In this document: in pieces, positions 9,375 through 18,133 of the stretch
Numbering within the stretch: position 1 is the first letter of the stretch
Layout: each line of letters opens with the position of its first letter
From: Bacillota bacterium
Lineage (GTDB): Bacteria > Bacillota > Clostridia > Lachnospirales > Lachnospiraceae
Assembly: GCA_023421505.1 (NCBI GenBank)
Contig: JAEZTJ010000009.1
Coordinates: forward strand, 1 to 64,000
Direction of reading: 5' to 3'
Length of the DNA: 64,000 bases
The notes under the pieces: model-generated
Database searches by the model: none
Told to the model about the DNA's origin: nothing
Seen by the model: only the letters and a program-made list of their open reading frames with translations
Made by a program: the position numbers and the translations under genes

Positions 9375-9407
9375 ATAAGTTATGGTGTATAAGAATAGGA
9401 GGCTGAT

Positions 9408-10511
9408 ATGAATTTACCATATTCCGACAAAATTGATATTCAGCACTTATCTCGTTTATTTGACAACATGAGCGAGTGCTACAAGCTGTTCTGGTTTCAA
9501 GCAATAGTAGAGGTTGTAATTGCTGGGAAAATGAAAGCTAACTATGATGAACTGATCAATCAAATGGTAGTCGATGCTTGGTATATGGTATCGGAATATA
9601 AGCTTAATCTAGGCCCGAAAGACACGCTCGAGGACTTGGTTCATTATGCATATAGAATTAGCGGACTTAAGTCCAGTGAGAAGAGCGATAAGGTATTATC
9701 TTTTCTGCAGAACAGTCAAGACAAAGAGCTTGTTTCAAAAAAGAAAGTCCTTACACTTAATGTCCCATACCGTCTGCAGGCTCCGTTTATGCCCAATTTT
9801 AAGGGCGTGGCTTGGGATGGCGGCTCCGCTGATGTCGCTGCTCGAATCAACCGGCATGAACGGTTGCTTTACTATTTTATCATGATATCCGGCCTTCAAA
9901 GTGAGATCCGATTTGATGGGGCTTGGATGGATTACATACAATCTAATCAGGAGATCATTAAGGGTTGGATCCAGTACAAGATGATACTTTATTTGCAGCG
10001 CAGGAATCCGAGTGTTCCAGGCATAGCAAACAAATTATACCCACCGGATGAGCGGAAACTTGAGAGGGTAAAGAAATATTGGAAGCTCATAGTAACATTA
10101 AAGCCTACGTATGATATTTATGGCGATATAGAACTGACAACGAAAGATATTTCTATTGATCACTTTGTTCCGTGGTCTTATGTGGCACACGATGAATTAT
10201 GGAATCTATGTCCAACGACCAGAAGTATCAATAGCAGCAAAAGTAACTCTTTACCTGACTGGAAGATGTACTTCGACAAACTTGGTGAGATGGAATACAA
10301 AGCTTATAAAATGGTTCAACGGTATGAGGCTGTTAACAAAGAATTTGACAAGTGTATAAAAGAACACGTGAATAATCCCGATGTTCTTGGCAGGCTTTAT
10401 CGTCCAGGACTCACTAAGCCGATATTTATTGAAAACTTGAAGAAAATCATAGAACCAGTATATACATCTGCCAGTAATATGGGGTTTGATTTATGGAGGT
10501 ATACAGCATGA
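9408..10511 (+). CDS. HNH endonuclease domain protein
   Basis: A 367-residue protein with a long helical N-terminal region and an HNH motif near residues 250-280. The motif includes D251-H252-F-x-P255-W256, N266-x-x-P269 (LWNLCP) and N275-x-x-K278. This is the zinc/metal-dependent beta-beta-alpha nuclease signature. An AATAGGAGG site precedes the ATG. Its stop overlaps the next start (ATGA), so it is translationally coupled to the methyltransferase gene and belongs to one operon with the PLD-helicase and NUDIX genes. A DNA nuclease in a defence or restriction-like cassette is the likely role. The residues between 130 and 240 are conserved-looking but not assigned to a domain. Confidence 0.8.
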   Translation: MNLPYSDKIDIQHLSRLFDNMSECYKLFWFQAIVEVVIAGKMKANYDELINQMVVDAWYMVSEYKLNLGPKDTLEDLVHYAYRISGLKSSEKSDKVLSFLQNSQDKELVSKKKVLTLNVPYRLQAPFMPNFKGVAWDGGSADVAARINRHERLLYYFIMISGLQSEIRFDGAWMDYIQSNQEIIKGWIQYKMILYLQRRNPSVPGIANKLYPPDERKLERVKKYWKLIVTLKPTYDIYGDIELTTKDISIDHFVPWSYVAHDELWNLCPTTRSINSSKSNSLPDWKMYFDKLGEMEYKAYKMVQRYEAVNKEFDKCIKEHVNNPDVLGRLYRPGLTKPIFIENLKKIIEPVYTSASNMGFDLWRYTA

Positions 10512-11095
10512 GTAAGAATACAACAATTAAGTATTATTCCGATGATGCAGAAAGCTTCCTTGCAAATACTGTAAATGTTAACATGAGCGAGCATCATGCA
10601 AGTTTTGAGAAATATCTTAAGCCTTCGGATAGGATCCTCGATCTTGGTTGTGGAAGCGGTAGAGACAGCTTTCATTTGCTAAAACAAGGTTATTCGGTAG
10701 TATCAGTTGACGGGTATGCCCAAATGTGTAAGGCAGCTGCGGTACTTACAGGGAAGGAAGCTCGTTACATGCTGTTTGACCAACTTGATTATGTAAATGA
10801 GTTTGACGGAATCTGGGCGTGTGCTTCGCTGCTTCATGTTTCGCGTGATGAAATGGTAAATGTATTATGCCTAGTGAAGAGGGCACTCAAAAATGGATCA
10901 CTGTATTTGTCTTATAAGTATGGTAATATGCAGAGAGAGAAAGACGGAAGGCTGTTTTCCGAATATACAGAATAAACAATTCGAGAACTTCTTGATGAGG
11001 GTGTCGGATTTAAAATAGAAGAAATATGGTGCACGGAAGACTCGCGGCCGGACTGAAATGAAAAGTGGGTTAATGTTATAACCTGTAAGCAATAA
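10508..11095 (+). pseudogene. Class I SAM-dependent methyltransferase, interrupted by two stops
   Basis: ATG at 10508 overlaps the HNH stop (ATGA) with GGAGGT upstream. The first 155 codons give a Rossmann methyltransferase: SAM motif ILDLGCGSGRD (43-53), acidic motif II (VVSVDG), and the family motif GIWACASLLHV. A TAA at 10973-10975 interrupts it after GRLFSEYTE. The same frame continues with clear family sequence (TIRELLDEGVGFKIEEIW, then TEDSRPD). A TGA follows at 11054-11056, then NEKWVNVITCKQ and a final TAA at 11093-11095. Removing the two stops gives about 195 residues, a normal length. Both stops could be single-base changes (for example CGA to TGA). It is therefore a recently inactivated gene, unless readthrough occurs. 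The truncated product lacks the C-terminal strands. Confidence 0.8.
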
Positions 11096-11118
11096 CACAT
11101 AAGGTGGAGATACTATAG

Positions 11119-13911
11119 ATGAATCATTTGTTTTTAACAAATTACACAAAGCAGACTTTTCTGGACAGAGTACGCGAAAACTTACGTAGGTGTGATTCGT
11201 TTTGCTTTTCCGTCAGCTTTATCAAGAAAGCAGGTTTAATTCTTCTTCAAAGGGATATTGAAGCGGCACTTGCCAGAGGCGCAAAGGGAAGAATTATTAC
11301 ATCAACATATCAGAACTTTACTGATGTGGAATCGTTACGAAGCTTCCTGATGTTGATGGATAAATATGATTCTTTTCAGTGTCATCTAGATTTTGAAAGT
11401 TTTTATGATGAAGGTTATCTAACGATTGGATATCATTCAAAGGGATACCTTTTTGACTTTGCTGGGGAATGTGAAGTGATTATTGGATCATCAAACATAA
11501 CCAGACATGCTCTCCTTAAGAACATTGAGTGGGATTTGGTGATAACAGACAATAAGGATGCAGGGATATTTAGCCAGGTAATTGAGGAGTTTGAAGATAA
11601 ATGGGTAAGTACATATTTGCTTGATCGTGAGATTATGAGTAGATACGTGAATAAGTTAAATTATGCCATTGAGCGCTGGGATATGGATTATGACGCTACC
11701 ACGGAGGCGGTGAGCCCCAATTACATGCAAAAAAAGGCAATGAAGGAATTGAATCGCTATCGTGTAATGGGCATGCGTAAAGCACTTGTTGTAGCGGCTG
11801 CAGGAAGCGGAAAGACTTATTTGGCGGCATTTGATGCCAGAAACTTTAATCCAAAGCGTTTGCTTTATATTGTACATGAAGGCTCCATTTTACAAAAAGC
11901 ATTAGAAACATTTCAGGAGGTTTTTGGCAATTTAGTGACTTATGGAATATATAACCAGGAAAAAACCAACAAGGATATTGATGTGGACTTTTTGTTTGCT
12001 GGTAATATTATTATGAGTCGGTCTTTGGAGCTCTTTGGTCGACATGACTTTGACTATATTGTGATGGATGAGTGTCATCATGCTACTGCAGATTCTTACA
12101 GGAGGATAATTGATTACTTTGAACCGGAGTTTCTGGTTGGCCTTACGGCTACTCCGGAGCGTATGGATAATGAGGATGTGTTTGAACTCTTTGATACAAA
12201 TGTGCCTTATGAGCTTAGGCTTCGCGATGCCATAATAAATGAACTTGTTGTACCTTTTCATTACTACGGAATCCGTGATAGTTTAATAGACTATGGGTTA
12301 TCTAAGAATCAGGAAAGAATGATGATATCACAGCTCGCTTCAATAGAGCATTGTGAGTATATAAAGTCACGGATCGAGACTCATAGACCGAACGGCAAGC
12401 TAAAAGCGTTGGCTTTTTGCAGAAATATTACGCATGCCAGAATGATGAGCGAAGAATTAGGTGAGTATTATCATACCGCTTATCTCACCGGAAAGAATTC
12501 TATTGGCGAAAGAATCCGAGCTTACAACGATTTACAGAATGATGAAGCGGACTTGGAGATACTGTGTACTGTCGATATCCTTAACGAAGGTGTAGATATT
12601 CCCGGGTGCAATATGGTTCTGTTTCTTCGACCGACGGAGAGTTCAACTGTATTCATTCAGCAGTTAGGACGAGGGTTACGTAAATATAAAGATAAGTCAT
12701 ATGTGACTGTGTTGGACTTTATAGGCAACAGCTACAAACGTAGCGTTCAAATAGCTTTTGCAATGGGTAGTCTTGCAGAAAATTTCGTTATGGAAAAACG
12801 ACTCATGCAATCATTGGTAAAGGATAATTTCTCAGCCCTTGGGTTAGGTGAATATGGCGTTAATATTCATATCGATGAAGAAAGTCAGAAGGAGATCATT
12901 GAATATATAGACCAAGAGAATTTTAACAGTCTGGTGTATTTAAAACAGGATTATATCAATTTTAGAAAGTACGTTAATTCGGAATATACACCTAAGCATA
13001 TGGATTTTCTTAATAATGACTGTGCTCCGGACTTATTACGGTTCCTTCAGATTAAGATAGATGGAAGAAAAACGGGATGTTATTACAGTTTCTTGCAGGG
13101 GATAGAAGAGGAAAATCTTCCGATTTTTTCTGAAGATCAAGTTACATTTATCAAGTATGCCTCATCTTTATTGCCTTTAGTGCGTATACATGAATATATC
13201 GTTATTCGAGAATTACTAAAGGATGCAATTGCTGTGTCAGATATTCGTTTAATTATGAAACAGGAAATTAAAAACTGTTCAGATGAGGAGATAGATCATA
13301 CTCTTAAATTTATGTTTAAGAAATCTGCAATCAAAGAAATAGACAGAGGGTGGGCATTAAGCGTTAAGCTTGATGATCAGTTTAAGGATTATATGTATGA
13401 CCTGCTGAGTTACGGTCTAAAACGTTATGACACGGAATACAGGAACTGTGATAAGTTCCTTTTATGGCATAGTTATCGAATGGATCAGGTGCAGCTTAAA
13501 CTCTTAAAGGATCCTGACTATATGCAGTTAGGGACTTACGTATACGAAGATAAGGTTATCATCTTTGCATCTTTGAAAAAGGATGCTTCAGTAGAAGAAC
13601 GCCTGGCATATAAGGACAAGTTTATTGCTTCAAATGTATTCCAGTGGGAATGCGAGAATAACATCAGCGATGGGAAGCTTCGTGGCCTGAGACTTAGTAA
13701 ATATGCATATATATTTGTAAGAAAGGTCAAGGAAGAACATGGTGTTACCCTTCCTTTCACTTACGTGGGAATTGGAATTTTATCAAACGAGCGTATACAA
13801 GAGAAGGTAGATTTAAAGACTGGTAAAGATAACGTTACTTATTTATATGATATTTCTATGACGGAGGAGCTTCCGGATTATCTTCGTTACGATTTTGGAT
13901 TAGCTCAGTAG
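11119..13911 (+). CDS. PLD nuclease-SF2 helicase-DUF3427 protein
   Basis: A 930-residue multi-domain protein. The N-terminal ~170 residues form a phospholipase-D-like nuclease half-site: H106-S-K108 followed by GSSN (123-126). A DEAD/DEAH-type helicase core follows. Walker A is AAAGSGKT (226-233), motif II DECH (317-320) and motif III TATP (343-346). Motif V lies around LNEGVDIPG (488-496) and motif VI is QQLGRGLR (514-521). The C-terminal ~350 residues match the DUF3427 domain often found in this architecture. It should move on nucleic acid and cut it with the PLD domain. A GGTGGAGATACTATAG stretch precedes the ATG. The gene follows the broken methyltransferase and is 9 bp from the NUDIX gene. 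The same architecture is frequent in genomic islands, so I infer a defence function. Confidence 0.87.
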   Translation: MNHLFLTNYTKQTFLDRVRENLRRCDSFCFSVSFIKKAGLILLQRDIEAALARGAKGRIITSTYQNFTDVESLRSFLMLMDKYDSFQCHLDFESFYDEGYLTIGYHSKGYLFDFAGECEVIIGSSNITRHALLKNIEWDLVITDNKDAGIFSQVIEEFEDKWVSTYLLDREIMSRYVNKLNYAIERWDMDYDATTEAVSPNYMQKKAMKELNRYRVMGMRKALVVAAAGSGKTYLAAFDARNFNPKRLLYIVHEGSILQKALETFQEVFGNLVTYGIYNQEKTNKDIDVDFLFAGNIIMSRSLELFGRHDFDYIVMDECHHATADSYRRIIDYFEPEFLVGLTATPERMDNEDVFELFDTNVPYELRLRDAIINELVVPFHYYGIRDSLIDYGLSKNQERMMISQLASIEHCEYIKSRIETHRPNGKLKALAFCRNITHARMMSEELGEYYHTAYLTGKNSIGERIRAYNDLQNDEADLEILCTVDILNEGVDIPGCNMVLFLRPTESSTVFIQQLGRGLRKYKDKSYVTVLDFIGNSYKRSVQIAFAMGSLAENFVMEKRLMQSLVKDNFSALGLGEYGVNIHIDEESQKEIIEYIDQENFNSLVYLKQDYINFRKYVNSEYTPKHMDFLNNDCAPDLLRFLQIKIDGRKTGCYYSFLQGIEEENLPIFSEDQVTFIKYASSLLPLVRIHEYIVIRELLKDAIAVSDIRLIMKQEIKNCSDEEIDHTLKFMFKKSAIKEIDRGWALSVKLDDQFKDYMYDLLSYGLKRYDTEYRNCDKFLLWHSYRMDQVQLKLLKDPDYMQLGTYVYEDKVIIFASLKKDASVEERLAYKDKFIASNVFQWECENNISDGKLRGLRLSKYAYIFVRKVKEEHGVTLPFTYVGIGILSNERIQEKVDLKTGKDNVTYLYDISMTEELPDYLRYDFGLAQ

Positions 13912-13920
13912 GAGGTTTCG

Positions 13921-14307
13921 TTGAAGACAGTAAAGGTAGTAGCTGCGATTATTCGCGATAAGGACAAGATATTCGCAACGCAGCGTGGATATGGTACTTT
14001 CGAAGGAAGCTGGGAATTTCCCGGTGGTAAGATTGAAGAAGGAGAAACACCGCAGGAAGCGCTTAGAAGAGAAGTTATGGAAGAGCTTGAGGTAGAAATT
14101 GCGGTAAGAGAATTGATCGATACGATCGAATACGATTATCCGACCTTCCACCTCAGTATGAACTGCTTTTGGGCGGAGATCATCTCAGGCGATTTCGTAC
14201 TTAAGGAACATAAGGCAGCAAGATGGCTGGCAGAAGAGGAGCTTAATTCTGTGGAATGGCTCCCGGCAGATATTGTACTGATTGATAAGCTTAGAGAACA
14301 GATTTAG
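13921..14307 (+). CDS. NUDIX (deoxy)nucleoside triphosphate pyrophosphohydrolase
   Basis: A 128-residue MutT-like hydrolase starting at TTG 13921, with AGGAGGT upstream, 9 bp after the helicase gene. The NUDIX box is complete: G36-x5-E42-x7-R50-E51-V-x-E54-E55-L. The family cleaves (d)NTPs such as 8-oxo-dGTP to the monophosphate and pyrophosphate. Its place as last gene of the HNH/methyltransferase/PLD-helicase operon is a recurring arrangement. In this setting it may act on modified or signalling nucleotides rather than in general sanitation, which is inference. Confidence 0.9.
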   Translation: MKTVKVVAAIIRDKDKIFATQRGYGTFEGSWEFPGGKIEEGETPQEALRREVMEELEVEIAVRELIDTIEYDYPTFHLSMNCFWAEIISGDFVLKEHKAARWLAEEELNSVEWLPADIVLIDKLREQI

Positions 14308-14327
14308 AAGACTATACTTCTTTTAAT

Positions 14328-14381
14328 GATTCGAAGGATGAAAGAGTAGAAATGTGCATAGATGAGATGCTGGAGGAAATG
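14328..14381 (+). pseudogene. Remnant: 3' end of an AbiE-type antitoxin paralogue
   Basis: The frame here reads DSKDERVEMCIDEMLEEM. It is nearly the same as the C-terminus of the intact winged-helix protein ending at 15627 (DAKDERIEMCIEELLEDL), and the DNA is also clearly similar. No upstream part of the gene is present between this and the NUDIX stop, so it is a truncated duplicate. Confidence 0.75.
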
Positions 14382-14397
14382 CCTGTAACATTCTGCT

Positions 14398-14526
14398 GCC
14401 AGAGAGACCGGAGCACCTATTGCCAATCGATTTCAAATTGCCAGTTGTATCAAAACATCATATGTTTCATATCATACGGCAATGGATTATTATGGTGTGG
14501 CTGATCAGGTCTACTATGATGATTGA
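14398..14526 (+). pseudogene. Remnant of an AbiEi-like antitoxin gene
   Basis: In another frame from the preceding remnant, the DNA reads GAPIANRFQIASCIKTSYVS and then YHTAMDYYGVADQVYYDD before a TGA at 14524. The pattern (ANRFxIA, then SYHTAMxYxG) is that of AbiEi-family antitoxins, residues around the winged helix. There is no start codon or ribosome site and the rest of the gene is missing. Confidence 0.6.
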
Positions 14527-14676
14527 TAACATCGTAAAAACGGGCGTAAAATTTTGCGAGTGTTTAAAATGTAATTTTAAATTTATATACGGATTAATTA
14601 AAAGTAACATAAATTGTTGCATAATAACAAATAAGATGTTACTATATATAAAAATATGTTACAAAGAAGGTATGTC

Positions 14677-15627
14677 ATGAAAAAAGAATTTGAAAAGTTT
14701 TTTGGATGCAAGGTAGAAACCAAAGAGTATAAAGAAAATCTTCCTTTGCCAATTTTTATGACAATGCGCAAAATTGTTATTATAAGCATGTATGATTCAT
14801 GTTTTGCGCTGGTAGACATTATAAAAGAACAGGATCTTTCGATTAGTGCTATGAGAAAGCAACGCGTGCAATATGAGGAAGTTTTGAAAATGCCTGTTGC
14901 ATATATAGTGGAGATAACCAGTGTTGGCATGCGCAACGCAATGGTCAATAACGGAATTGCATTTGTTGATTTTCCTGAGAATGTTTTTTTGCCTTTTTTA
15001 GGAATTGTTTTGCAGGAAGTTTATCGGAAGCAAAGCATCAAAGCAGACAAAATGATGCCGGCAACACAAATGGTATTCTTAGAGCTTTTATATCAAGCTA
15101 ATGATGAAGGATTCTTGAAGAGCGAAGTCGCAACAAGATTGAATCTCACAAAAACCTCAATTACCAGAGCAACCGCCCAACTTGAAAGCATGGGACTAAT
15201 ACTGCAAAATAAATCTGGAAAAGAAGTTACGATTATAAGAAACTATTCTAGAAAAGAATATTATGAAAAAGCAAGAGAATACTTGATTAATCCGGTTCAG
15301 AAGGTAATGGAAGTGGTGTGGGAGGATAAACTTTCAGAAGCATATAAAGCAGGGGAGAGTGCTCTCAGTCTGGATTCCAGTTTGAATCCGCCAAGGATAG
15401 AAGAGTATTCAATATATAAAGGGGCAGAACTAGTAGATCAGCTTGTGAAGGTGGATATTCGTTTTGCGGATAAAGAGAAGTGTGTAAAGTTGCAGTTGTG
15501 GAAATATGATCCAACCTATTTCGCAAGGAATGGTAAGGTGGATCCTGTGTCACTTGCGTGTTCCTTAAAAGATGCGAAGGATGAAAGAATAGAAATGTGC
15601 ATAGAAGAATTGTTGGAGGATTTGTAA
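14677..15627 (+). CDS. Winged-helix antitoxin-like regulator (AbiE-type system)
   Basis: The ATG at 14677 (MKKEFEKFFG) has GAAGG at good spacing. The ATG at 14656 in the same frame has none, so I use 14677, giving 316 residues. The C-terminal half has a MarR-type winged helix (about residues 135-185: TQMVFLELLYQ, then EVATRLNLTKTSITRATAQL) and a basic wing. It overlaps by one base (TAATG) with a nucleotidyltransferase-like gene. Such pairs resemble AbiE-type (type IV) toxin-antitoxin systems, in which the winged-helix protein represses the operon and neutralises the NTase. No close match to canonical AbiEi is seen in the N-terminal part, so the functional call is inferred from the pairing. 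Confidence 0.65.
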   Translation: MKKEFEKFFGCKVETKEYKENLPLPIFMTMRKIVIISMYDSCFALVDIIKEQDLSISAMRKQRVQYEEVLKMPVAYIVEITSVGMRNAMVNNGIAFVDFPENVFLPFLGIVLQEVYRKQSIKADKMMPATQMVFLELLYQANDEGFLKSEVATRLNLTKTSITRATAQLESMGLILQNKSGKEVTIIRNYSRKEYYEKAREYLINPVQKVMEVVWEDKLSEAYKAGESALSLDSSLNPPRIEEYSIYKGAELVDQLVKVDIRFADKEKCVKLQLWKYDPTYFARNGKVDPVSLACSLKDAKDERIEMCIEELLEDL

Positions 15628-16379
15628 TGGTACCGGGAATAGATACCTTTAGAGATAAATTCAAAGATTATACGGACTATTATACAGTTATAGGAGGAAC
15701 TGCCTGTGATATTCTATTGTCAGAGGCAGACCTCTCTTTTCGTGCAACAAATGACATTGATATGATTCTTATTATGGAGGATCATTTCCCGGAGTTTGCA
15801 TCTGTATTTTGGGAGTACATAAAGGAAGGAGGATATAGATGCGGATGGAAGAATGATGACAATATGCATTTCTATCGCTTTACGGAAGGAAAGCCAGGGT
15901 ATCCTACAAGACTAGAGTTGTTTTCAAGAAAACCAGGATATCATCTGGAAGTAGAAGAGGGAGTAATTCCAATTTACATAGATGACGATACTTCTAGTTT
16001 GTCAGCCATTTTACTAAAGTATGATTTCTATAATTTTATGATGTCAGGACGTAAAGTAGTAGAGGGTATAGGGGTTCTCGGTGCTGAACACCTAATTCCG
16101 CTCAAAATGTACGCATGGATTAATTTGGTGGATCGTAAAGCCAGTGGGGAGCATGTAAATGAAAGAGATCTAAAAAAGCATAAGTATGATGTATTTAGAC
16201 TCTTACAGATAGTAACAGCAGGAACAAGAGTGGAATCCTCTGGCCTTGTAAAAGAAAGCATACTTAAGTTTATAGATGATATCAGTGTGTTGGATACAAG
16301 TGAAATTCGACTTCTGCAGATGGGACTACCGTTTGATAGAGATCAAGGCGTAGAGCTATTGCGAGGAATCTATTTATAG
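15627..16379 (+). CDS. AbiEii-like nucleotidyltransferase, putative toxin
   Basis: The ATG at 15627 (MVPGIDTFRD) overlaps the stop of the upstream gene as TAATG. It has TTGGAGGA upstream, and is preferred over an in-frame GTG at 15597. The 250-residue product has a DNA-polymerase-beta-like NTase signature: GG (23-24, VIGGTACDIL) followed by RATNDIDMILI with D43 and D45. This is the AbiEii/AbiGii type of MNT fold. Known AbiEii toxins are GTP-binding nucleotidyltransferases that modify RNA or tRNA. Coupled translation with a winged-helix partner supports a toxin-antitoxin module. Further acidic residues needed for catalysis were not confirmed. Confidence 0.75.
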   Translation: MVPGIDTFRDKFKDYTDYYTVIGGTACDILLSEADLSFRATNDIDMILIMEDHFPEFASVFWEYIKEGGYRCGWKNDDNMHFYRFTEGKPGYPTRLELFSRKPGYHLEVEEGVIPIYIDDDTSSLSAILLKYDFYNFMMSGRKVVEGIGVLGAEHLIPLKMYAWINLVDRKASGEHVNERDLKKHKYDVFRLLQIVTAGTRVESSGLVKESILKFIDDISVLDTSEIRLLQMGLPFDRDQGVELLRGIYL

Positions 16380-16931
16380 CGATTTAGAAGGACAGAGTAA
16401 GACAATCCTCAAGGATTTTTCAAAGCAAAGAAAAAGAGGAAGCATAAAGACACAGATTAACATTTACGACCAACTTACGGCAGATTTACGACCAATTTAA
16501 AAGAGTTATTGATAATAATGAATTGGATGATAAACAGAACATGCAAGAAAAAAGGAAATGAAGACTTATAAAAGGATTAATAATATCAGGAATGATTTCC
16601 CGATGATTAAAAGTTTGGAGAAATAAACCTTGCGGATTACGTAGTAATACACTGTTTATTGTGGGTTTGCATTTATTGTACGAATACGTTCGAATGAGCT
16701 TGAATTTTTGTAAGAGAAATCAAATTTAAAAAGAATGCACTATGTTGGGCACTTTTCTAAAGAAATTTAGAAAGGTGTCCTTTTTTGCGTTGTAGAGAAA
16801 AGAAAGAAGATAGTCTGTAATAGCGCCCATTTCCAAGGATTTAACCTTGAAAATGAAAACTTCTGAGAACCAGAATGGCACATTTGCCTTAAAATTTAGT
16901 AAAAAGGCAATAGTAACTGAAAAATTTATAT
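16380..16931. other. Right edge of the accessory island, no gene
   Basis: About 550 bp. A tandem-like pair TTTACGACCAA (about 16466 and 16487) and a terminator at 16747-16787 are visible. No frame with a ribosome site was found. The convergent AraC gene ends at 16932. The boundary between island and core probably lies here, but no att repeat could be matched to the integrase end. Confidence 0.45.
16747..16787 (+). terminator. Rho-independent terminator
   Basis: GGCAC...TTTCTAAA (16748-16760) pairs with TTTAGAAAGGTGTCC (16766-16780), followed by TTTTTT. It probably ends the toxin-antitoxin transcript and shares its sequence style with the terminator at 9062-9100. Confidence 0.8.
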
Positions 16932-17816
16932 CTATAGTAATGGTTGATTTTGAAATTCGTTATTAATCATCGTTTCTCTAAATTCGCTGGGGGAAATCCC
17001 TTTTATTTTTTTAAAAGCACGGTTAAATGAAGATAGGCTTGAAAATCCTGAGTCAAATGCAATATCAATGATATGTGCTTTTGGATTCGAAATCAAAAAT
17101 TCTGTCCTCTTGATACGCTCAGTAGTTAGGAAATCTATAAATGTCATGTTTGTATATTTTTTAAATAAATGCGAGAAATGGGATTTGCTAACCCCTATAT
17201 GACGAGAAATATCGTCGAGGGTCAGAGATTTCGTGCAGTTTTGTGAAATGTAAAGACAAGCCTCTGTCATTAACTTAGTAGACTTATATTCTGCACTTGC
17301 ATCACCGGAGAATTCTTCTTTCTTAGCATTGACGCAGTATTGTCCAACCTTTACAAAAAACTCTAGAAGAAGTGAATAGATACGCACTTCATTAAAAAGT
17401 GTGTCGGAATAAAAAAGTTCGGGCAATTCTTTTATTAAAAAAATCATTCTATCGGCTTCAATATTTGATGCGTCATATTTTATGCAATGATACTGGTAAA
17501 ACACAGAAAAATTGCTGTTAAATTCACTCATAATCATCAGTAAGTCAATAGGGAACTGAACGAGAATAAAGGCATCTTCAGCCACATGATTAAGCGAATG
17601 CAAGTCACCAGGGTAGATTATGAGCACGTCATTCGTTTTAAGAACGTGTTTGGTGAAATTAATCGTTACTTCATTATTATCATAAAGGCTTACTAGAATT
17701 TCAATATAAGGATGCCAATGCATCGTATCAGAAAAATTCATATCAATTTTCTTTGATACAATAATCTTCTTCCCACTATTAAAATTCAACATCTCAAAAT
17801 AGCTATTCGTATGCAT
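16932..17816 (-). CDS. AraC-family transcriptional regulator
   Basis: A 294-residue regulator read leftward. I place the start at the ATG at 17816 because AAGGAGG lies nine bases upstream; a TTG three codons earlier abuts that site. The N-terminal ~150 residues look like a cupin sugar-sensing domain (MHWHPYIEILVSLYDNNEV, then IIYPGDLHSLN). The C-terminal ~100 residues hold the two AraC helix-turn-helices (LTLDDISRHIGVSKSHFSHL, then IIDIAFDSGFSSLSSFNRAF). It is divergent from the sugar catabolic operon starting at 18134 and most likely senses its substrate and activates it. Confidence 0.92.
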   Translation of the reverse strand: MHTNSYFEMLNFNSGKKIIVSKKIDMNFSDTMHWHPYIEILVSLYDNNEVTINFTKHVLKTNDVLIIYPGDLHSLNHVAEDAFILVQFPIDLLMIMSEFNSNFSVFYQYHCIKYDASNIEADRMIFLIKELPELFYSDTLFNEVRIYSLLLEFFVKVGQYCVNAKKEEFSGDASAEYKSTKLMTEACLYISQNCTKSLTLDDISRHIGVSKSHFSHLFKKYTNMTFIDFLTTERIKRTEFLISNPKAHIIDIAFDSGFSSLSSFNRAFKKIKGISPSEFRETMINNEFQNQPLL

Positions 17817-18133
17817 AGTCGGCAACCTCCTTAACTGGCTATATAGGTGAAGCTTTGTATATGATTAGTCTACCATTTATGATGTTAATTAGTCAAATAG
17901 CAATATTTGATATGTTTAAAGGAAGGATATGCATACAAAATTGACAAAACGCCTTAATATCAATGTTTTTTTAAGGGCATGGTATTTGCAATTAAAATAA
18001 TTATAACAATATATGCACAGGTAATACACAATTTTTAAAGAGCAGGTTGGTTGTAAGATTGATAATATAGAAACAGAAAAACACATTAAAAAATGGTTTG
18101 CATATATAAATCTATTAAGAAAGGAGCAGAAAT
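17817..18133. promoter_or_regulatory. Divergent intergenic region, control of the sugar operon
   Basis: About 317 bp between the AraC gene and the operon. It is AT-rich and contains a TTGACA at 17941-17946, without a clear -10 at 17 bp, and several AT runs around 17985-18015. I could not define the AraC site. Both promoters must lie here. Confidence 0.5.

Larger units (their letters stand above)
8676..9407. other. Gene-free region with a cluster of hairpins and a terminator
   Basis: About 730 bp between hamB and the HNH gene. Positions 8779-9002 contain an unusual density of inverted repeats (see separate entry), followed by a terminator at 9062-9100. From 9140 on it is AT-rich, with two copies of CCAAAAACAAGAA about 28 bp apart near 9149-9180. 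An extended -10 promoter lies at 9366-9374. No intact gene was found. Confidence 0.5.

Noticed and set aside
14656..14676. Upstream ATG as start of the antitoxin-like gene
   Set aside because: It has no ribosome site, whereas the ATG at 14677 has GAAGG at good spacing.
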